From Phoronis ovalis (lineage: Eukaryota > Phoronida > Phoronidae): a DNA stretch of 10,465 bases. Location of the stretch: the NCBI GenBank assembly GCA_028565635.1, contig JAOXYB010063345.1, positions 1-10,465 of the forward strand, in the 5' to 3' direction. A program made the translations under genes and the position numbers. The notes beneath the pieces are model-generated. The model saw only the letters and a list, made by a program, of their open reading frames with translations, ran no database searches and was not told where the DNA came from. The stretch's first letter is position 1; the number at the start of each line of letters is the position of its first letter. Positions 1 through 7,100 of the stretch are shown piece by piece.

Positions 1-9
1 GATTAATTT

Positions 10-205
10 TAGGTTTGTATCCGTAAAACGATTTTTGGAATTTGGTTTGTATCAGTCAGTTTGCGTAAAAATGGATTTCTACTCAAATACTTTAAACATT
101 TGGATTGCTATACCCTAGCTTATATTTCACAAAATTTGGATTGCTACCGTACCACAAGGTAAAATTTTGGATTGCGTTGCACGGCACATCCCCGTAGTCA
201 AAAAT
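10..205. repeat. degenerate tandem repeat, about 31-bp period, six units
   Basis: Similar cores of the form TTTGGATTGCTACC recur near 10, 41, 70, 99, 135 and 166, at steps of about 28-36 bases. The best preserved units are the fourth to sixth (TTTGGATTGC followed by TATA, TACC or GTTG). The first three have drifted (GGTTTGTATC, GGATTTCTAC). The array ends just before a run of ten C at 215-224. It looks like a decayed minisatellite or the terminal array of a transposable element next to the retroelement remnant. Confidence 0.6.
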
Positions 206-211
206 CCTTGA

Positions 212-756
212 GTACCCCCCCCCCGGGATGCCGTGGCTCATGGGTGGGAACCTGGTCAAGATGATGACTCCATTTCCTACCAAGAGGACGACAACACTCC
301 AGAATATATGAAGAGATTGATGTATAGTCACTGTACAGACTGAAGAAAATATTAATTCTGTGTCTATTGGCCAAATACATGCTGAAATGAAAATAGCTGA
401 TCAAACTGTGAAATTTCAACTTGATACTGGTTCTTCTGTTAACCTGATAAACAGACAGTATGTTAGAAAAGCTGTCGATGTCATCAATCTGTCCTCTAAA
501 ACATTGATGATGTACGTGGAATAAAACTCAGATGAAACCTATTGGAGAGTGCAAATTGATGCTATATGCATGAATACAAAGAATCAAAAACATTACTTGG
601 TAAATTTTGTAATTGTTGATAAACAACTGCGCGATGACACCGCTTCTAGGGTCTAAAGCTATACAACACATGCAGTTAATTACAGTGAATACAGATAATT
701 TTCATCAAGTAGCAACCATTATGGAATATGCAGAAGTGTTCAATGATGATGCATAA
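212..756 (+). mobile_element. decayed Ty3/Gypsy-like gag-pol fragment with retropepsin site
   Basis: Three frames must be followed to read this remnant. A first frame (212-343) gives an acidic segment ending at TGA. A second (321-524) contains INSVSIGQIHAEMKI and the aspartic-protease site FQLDTGSSVNLI (catalytic Asp codon at 423-425) and ends at TAA. A third (640-756) reads PLLGSKAIQHMQLI and ends at TAA. Homology resumes in different registers in between, showing frameshifts. Known layout: in Gypsy pol the retropepsin is followed by reverse transcriptase, and no reverse-transcriptase motif follows here, so the copy is truncated. It lies in the same orientation as DNAI4, upstream of its first visible exon. 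It is not an active element. No LTR was recognised. Confidence 0.75.
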
Positions 757-889
757 CAGTGGTAAATGGTTTATAGTTTATACTTCTCTGACAGCCTAAA
801 TGTATAATGATATCTGATTGAGGGCAGGGCAGAATAAAGGTACAAAACAGTTGATCATAATAACACAATGATTTATTATTTTTTTACAG

Positions 890-1103
890 TAAAAACAAGG
901 GAAATGCTGTACATGGTGCTAGCACAACTTCTCGACGCAGTATTATGATTGATAACACAAATAAGAGTAAGGCTACAACAATTGGCAACAGAACAACATT
1001 TGCGGGATCAAGAACAGTGTTATCATCTTCAAGTCGTAAAAATGTTGCTCCTGGATCCGAGAAGGGAGACAAAATTACTGTCAGTCATAGACCACCTGTG
1101 ACT
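890..1103 (+). CDS. DNAI4: DNAI4 first exon in window: basic, Ser-rich N-terminal segment
   Basis: The exon follows a T-rich tract ending TTTTTTACAG and stops at donor GTAAGTG. It opens on the third base of a codon (phase 2), so coding sequence is expected further upstream. It encodes residues 1-71, rich in Ser, Arg, Lys and Thr (SRRS at 14-17, SSSSRKN near 44-50), probably disordered and typical of dynein intermediate-chain N-termini. An in-frame ATG at 945 (residue 19) could be the start if the upstream exon is untranslated; the sequence alone does not decide this. The reverse-strand frame across this exon is a shadow. Confidence 0.8.
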
Positions 1104-4100
1104 GTAAGTGTTTCATTTTCTATAAAGGAAGTGCGACTAATTTATGCATTTTATTTTTTGTGAATAAAATCACTTTTTTGCATTAAACAGTTGCAAAATA
1201 TAAATGAATGCGCTGCTGACTTTTATTCTGTTAATACAGAACCAGAGCTGTCAATTAAGATTTTTCAGATTCTAGTAAATGCAATATTACATGTTTAACC
1301 GACATAAAAATACCTTTGTCAACTTATTGTCTTTTAAAAAAAAGAATTGGATGATGTCTCTAGCAGTAAAATTTTTAATATATCCTTTACAGGTAATTGA
1401 TGACAATGGCATGGATGTGACCCCCCAGCCATTACTACACCTGGATCCTCAGTATGTCAGAAAGAACCAGAGTAACATACTAGGAGAAAGCACTGCTGGA
1501 ACTGTAAGTTAAACAAACGTTCATACTTTTATAGTATTATAAGTTTTATTTTGAGACAGTACATATTTCACATACAATCTAGCTACTACGTACTACATTG
1601 ATTTTTTTTACTAGAAATGTTGCTTTACAAATGGTACTACAATTCCGGCAAATGAATAAGTATTACCACTATCACAATATTCTATCATTATGTACCCTAC
1701 TTTCAGAATTGTTTCCCCTCTTCTGTCACTTCTTCCTTAATTCTGGCAATTCAAATGAAACCTAGTTATCCTGTATCAGAGATTGAGTAACAGTAAAAAT
1801 GTGATTGTTTGCATATTAACACATGTTATTCTGGATTATGTTGTGATACTTTGATGCTGTCTAGTTTATGAAAGTGTAAACATTAAATTTTCTGTATTAA
1901 TTTGCAAACATCACTGGTTTGTATGGCAGAGGTATGATTTTTAACATTAACTCCCTGGTCTAAGAACATTTATTAATCATCCCAATATATAAACAGGAAA
2001 ACAACTGGGAAAATAGCTTGTATAAAAATATTTTAAGCATCATTTAAGTGAGTTGCTAAAAGAAAATTTTTGTTAAAGTAGTACTGTTGCTTTTTGTGTC
2101 TTTTTAGCCTCGTAGTTACTCACTGGACACCTCAGACACTGTGTTAGTATGAAAAGTAACAATTCATACCCATGGTCATATTGTTGGTGTTCAGGGTGAT
2201 TAGTTTCTGTGGTGTTTACATATTTGAATATAATTCTATATTTTATTTATTTTGTAGCCGACAGACTTACAGTCTGTAGCTTCTTTCTATCAGACGGGAA
2301 CTGTAACAGCTAGCACCTTTGGTGGTGGACCATTTACCAGGTTTACTTGTGTTTTCATTTCTGACTAAAAAAACATAATGCAACAATATTTACAAATGTA
2401 CATTGCATATTGTTAGACCTTAGGCTAAGCATGGATTATAAAAAAAACAATGCAGCATTCATGCAATCGAAGAACACTGAGTCATTCTGACAAACGCTAG
2501 TGCACTCTTTTTTTCCATTTTTTTATTAAGAGGTAAAAAACAACAAAAATGAAAATTGCAACAAAAAAAATTAAGCTCATTCTTTTTAAAATGTTTAATC
2601 TGTTTTTTAATGTGTTACTGTATTTATTGTTTAGTTTATAATAAGAACAATATAATTTTGATTTTGAGAGTCACTTGCTTTTGATTTCGTGAGGCCAGCA
2701 ACAGTAGATACATAGGTTTGCATTTGTTACTTAAACATGTGAAAAAGTTTATTTTTAAATAAATTACAAGACATGCAATGATGTTATAATGATTGATTAC
2801 CAATTTTGTTTCAGTCTTTTAAATGCTTTTTAAGAAGATTTGCAACCTTTTTATGCTTCAAATTTGCTTATATTCTGAATCTTTGTTATAGGTCAGTTTT
2901 CAGTCAGTCAACTTCAGAGAGAGACACAGAATCCATTACTGATGACTTTGTTGAGCAGGCACACGCAGATTTGACTTCATGGGCTGGTCAGTGTTATAAG
3001 AGTACTGAAAGAAATTAAATAAAAATATTCAGTCATCTTATGACTTTTCTAAAAACTTTAAAATTAATGATATCGTAGATTGATATTTTCAAATTCACAT
3101 ATGGCCACACCAAAAACTTAAGATAAGTTGTTTAATGGATGAAAGCCCACAATAACTGATTAGGTAGGGCAAAATCCCTTGAAAACTGAGTAGTATATTT
3201 TGGACTTCAAGTTATATAACATGGAGGATATAGTATTATTTTAAGATAAAAAATTTTAAAATTAGTTTTTACACTGTCACTTTCCTGTTGTGTTCTAGAT
3301 ATCCGTCATCAGCGTGAGGATGCTCCGGAACAAATATCTGAGGAAGATTTGGAACGTATTGTAGATATCAGCCTGGAAGAAACTGACACTATATGGCTGC
3401 TGGATCTTCCAACTGTATGTGTCTCGTCAGAGAGCGACGATGCACAGGCAATCAAAGAACGGAGCGAAAAGTATAAAGAGGTATTAAATCTTAGTGCAAG
3501 GAAAACATTAATAAATAGTTTCTAGCTACCACACTGTTGAAGCACAAGTGGAGCATAATGATGAACGATCGGTGCGGATTTCTGTTTCCTATGTACTGTG
3601 TAATATAACACCAGACATCATTCAGATAATTATTTGTGCCCTCATATTCCTCAGTACTGTTCAACCTGAGATCTTTTTGAGGGTTGGTCATTTAGTAACA
3701 ATGTTCTGCATTGTATTTTGTGTTTTCAGCTGTGCAAGAGCCGAGCTGGTAATGACATGTATGCTGATAGAGGAATGAACACATACAATGATCCACCTAA
3801 GTTAAAATTTGTTCAAACTACTAAAATTTTACACAATGTAAGTTTTTCCAGAAAAGTTCTGCAATAGCCGCTGTTTTTTTATTAGGATTTTAATGTTGGA
3901 AAATGATTTAAGCTTCTGATATATATAATACTAATGAAGGTGGTTTGTTCTCAGTTTATTCATTTTAATTTATTTTTTTTGAAACAATGAATTACCTCAT
4001 CCATCAGTATTAATTATAGCATTGTTGTGTTTATCAGTATAATCACAATCACACAATCCCAGAACCATATATAATTGCTAAAGATTTTCGGTACTTTAAG

Positions 4101-7100
4101 AAGTCTCTTGTTTCCTAATTGTTAAGTAGACAAAAAATAGTTAGAAATTATAATCCCCAATCTTGTATTATAATATTCGTGTCTTTACTTTTTAAGGAAG
4201 TTGGAGTTATGGCCACTAACTGGGACATGTACGATACATTTGAGCTTGCAAAAAAAATCGAAGAACAATGTATGTACTTATAAGATTGTTACAAGCTAAG
4301 AAACTATGACTTGCCGCAAAGTCTTAATAAGCTCTTGAATCTAAAAACAATTTATATCTGAATCTCCAAATTATTAGAAGTGTTTAGTGTTTGAGGGCCA
4401 GAATAACTGAACTATTAGAAATTATAAAACTCTTACTAGTACACAAACAACAGAGCTGGACCTGGACATTACTGAAATTTGCCCTTGATGCACATTTTGT
4501 AAAAAAGAAAAAAAAAATGAGTAAGAAAAAAATATCATATTCATTAACTTCAGAAACAGATACTTAGGGACATCATTTGTTAGTCATTAATTGGTGATTT
4601 TTCTAATAAAGATTACAGAAAAATCGATTTTTATAAAAGAACAATATCAGACTTAACAGAAATTTTCTGTTCAGTACTGACTGCAGTATTTAACAACAGG
4701 CATCTGTGATTAGTTTTAATAAACACATGTTTAAAATTACACCTATTCAGTTACTATTTAATCATTAACTAATAATCGTTGTTTAGTACAAGCAGAAGCT
4801 GAAGCAAGGAACGCAGCTGCTGGGTCTAACAGCAGCGAAGAAGATACTAAACAGTCATCAAATATAATTAGAATCACTGATAGTACAGTAGCTTTACTCA
4901 AAAATCAACCTACTACATCTGAAAAATCTACAAGCGAAGTTGTGCAGACAAGCACTGTAACCTCAGGTATATGTTAGTTGTATTTATATTTTATTGATTT
5001 CAAAGTTAATGCCTTACACTGAAGACTTCATAGTGCAGTTTGTAGTATCTTTTTGGTGAAAATGTGTTGTCACAGCATATAAAGACCCATAAGTGTATAG
5101 TCGCTTTTTGTGAAAAAATTTCAGAAACATAGCATTTTCTTTTTGTAGCAGCTATAACATTTTGTGTTAATGATTTTAGAAATTGTAAAAGATCTTGAAG
5201 TAACAAATTGGACACGGAGATTCTAACTGTACTTTTTGTGGAATATCTTTATCTTTTTGAATTTTCAAACTATTTCAAATAAGCACACTTTGTAGATGTA
5301 CAATCAGGTGCTATCTGCTTAATTAATTTTAATTTATATTAATTTTGTAAATATATATCATTTATTAACAAATTGTTGATTTTTTTTGCAGACTCACGTG
5401 CCACAATGACTTCCTCAGTTGCTACTGACAGCAATGTGGCTATTAGAGATTTGGAGTCAGAGGAAGTTATAGATAGGGATGCTGAAATAATGAAGGTGAT
5501 AATTCTCTGTTTTAAATATGTAAAGCTTTAAGTCTCCAAAAGTTCTTTTATCTTCGTCTAAGGATGGGTGCACAGAAAGAGTGAAATGGGAGTAACCGCT
5601 GCATGCATAATATATGCTTGGTGTTTACTGTTGCTGTATCTGCTCGAACACTTTAGACTTTTCAAACTTTTTGGTAATTGTTGTTGTAATTTTGTCCAAT
5701 TTACATGTCAGTTGGATTTTGCTATGTAATTATTCTGCCCCGTCTTGAAGTTCAATGAAATAGAAATTAAAATGCAAATTTATTAAATTCAGAACCTGCA
5801 GAGAAAAGTATCAATTTGGATATTGTTTCCTTTCAGTCCAACAATCTTAAACGGGACCTTTTTGTGATGGAGAGAGTTGTGAACCTCAACACATATCAAC
5901 CAAAGCAGGCATCTTACAGAGGTTTTACTGTTTTGTCAGGTACGGTAGTAATGTGGCAAAAAATACATGAATTAAATTAAAGCTGCCTGACTTGAAATTG
6001 CTCAAAATTAGCTTTTATTGTTGGAGCAGTCAAATTTTATACTTGGTACTAGGTAGATTAAATATCAGTTTTGCAGATACAGAATGATGATAAAAACTCA
6101 CTGTACCTATGAATTTTCACACTACTGATGCAACAATCAAATGCTTGGCTAGATTTAATTGGTTTTGTACTTTGTGTTTGAAGTTTGCACATATTTTTTG
6201 TTAATCATCTTTGCATTGTGACTGAAAGAATATTTGAAAATAACAAGAATGAATATATGGTGGCGACATTATTGGATTCTGCCACCTAGGAGATGTCAAC
6301 ACAGAACTCGCATGAAATAGCATCTGTTGTGCATGACTTCAATTCTGCAAGTGTTAGATTATTGTCCTATTTGAGCTCATGAAGATCCATCTCCGAACAG
6401 TAGAGGCATTAACTATTTATGCCAACAATGTAGTGACGATAAGTTTGCTTACCTAAATACTTCAATTTTCAGAACAAGAACCAGATGATGAACAACAGCA
6501 GGAAGCTGCTCGTTCACTTATGTCAATTGGTCCAAGTTTAGATAGATTATGGGCATACACCTGTCCTTTGATAAAAGGTAGAAACGTCAGCTGTATGTCA
6601 TGGAATAAAAAGAATCCTGTAAGTTATGGACTATTTGCAAGCACTAGTTTATGTTAGTGTTTTGTTCCCAATTGAACCCGGCCATAATTCTGAGAATTTT
6701 GAGAATAAATAATCTTGTATGCCTCTGTAAAATTGCCCAATTCATTTGCAAACATGGAATTGTGTGTTTGACTGCATCCATGACATCCTAGTGCACACAA
6801 ATAGTGTACTCTTACATTTAGGAACCAAAGATTTAAATATGTGGTTTCTTCATATTATAATCTACAAGATGAAATGTAGCAACCCACTGTTTATTCTTTT
6901 GCATTCCTTTACTTTCAAGACATTTTCTGAAAGAACAATAATCTGCGTTAACCATGTGTTAAGTAAATTAAATATAAGATACTTTATTTTTAAACAATTT
7001 CCAGATCAAAATTGCTCAGCAATTCATTAGCCAGATGCTTTTAATTATTGCCCATTATATTAATTAAATTTGTATTGAAATTATATTGACCATCTTTTGA

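Larger units (their letters stand above)
1..889 (+). other. region upstream of first visible exon: intron or 5' flank
   Basis: Apart from the tandem array and the retroelement fragment, this stretch has no host exon I can support. No ATG-bearing segment followed by a phase-2 donor was found between 757 and 889. Because exon 1 starts within a codon, the stretch is more likely an intron invaded by transposable elements than a promoter. That is inference. Confidence 0.5.

Noticed and set aside
92-419. Two reverse-strand frames across the repeat and retroelement
   Set aside because: They overlap each other and the + strand retropepsin fragment and show no recognisable protein.
884-1072. Reverse-strand hydrophobic frame opposite exon 1
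   Set aside because: Shadow of the Ser/Lys-rich DNAI4 coding exon on the + strand; no independent support.
3491-3778. Opposite-strand and overlapping + frames in intron 6
   Set aside because: Hydrophobic chance readings in an AT-rich intron; the + one runs into exon 7 in the wrong register.
4619-4671. Palindrome AAAAATCGATTTTT and a 7-bp hairpin in intron 8
   Set aside because: Too short and too AT-rich to separate from chance; no link to a splice site.
5006-5215. Reverse-strand 69-codon frame in intron 9
   Set aside because: No motif or splice support; typical of chance in this composition.
6746-7030. 94-codon open frame in intron 12
   Set aside because: It starts only at a TTG, has no motif, lies wholly in an intron with good splice sites at both ends, and has the composition expected from AT-rich DNA.
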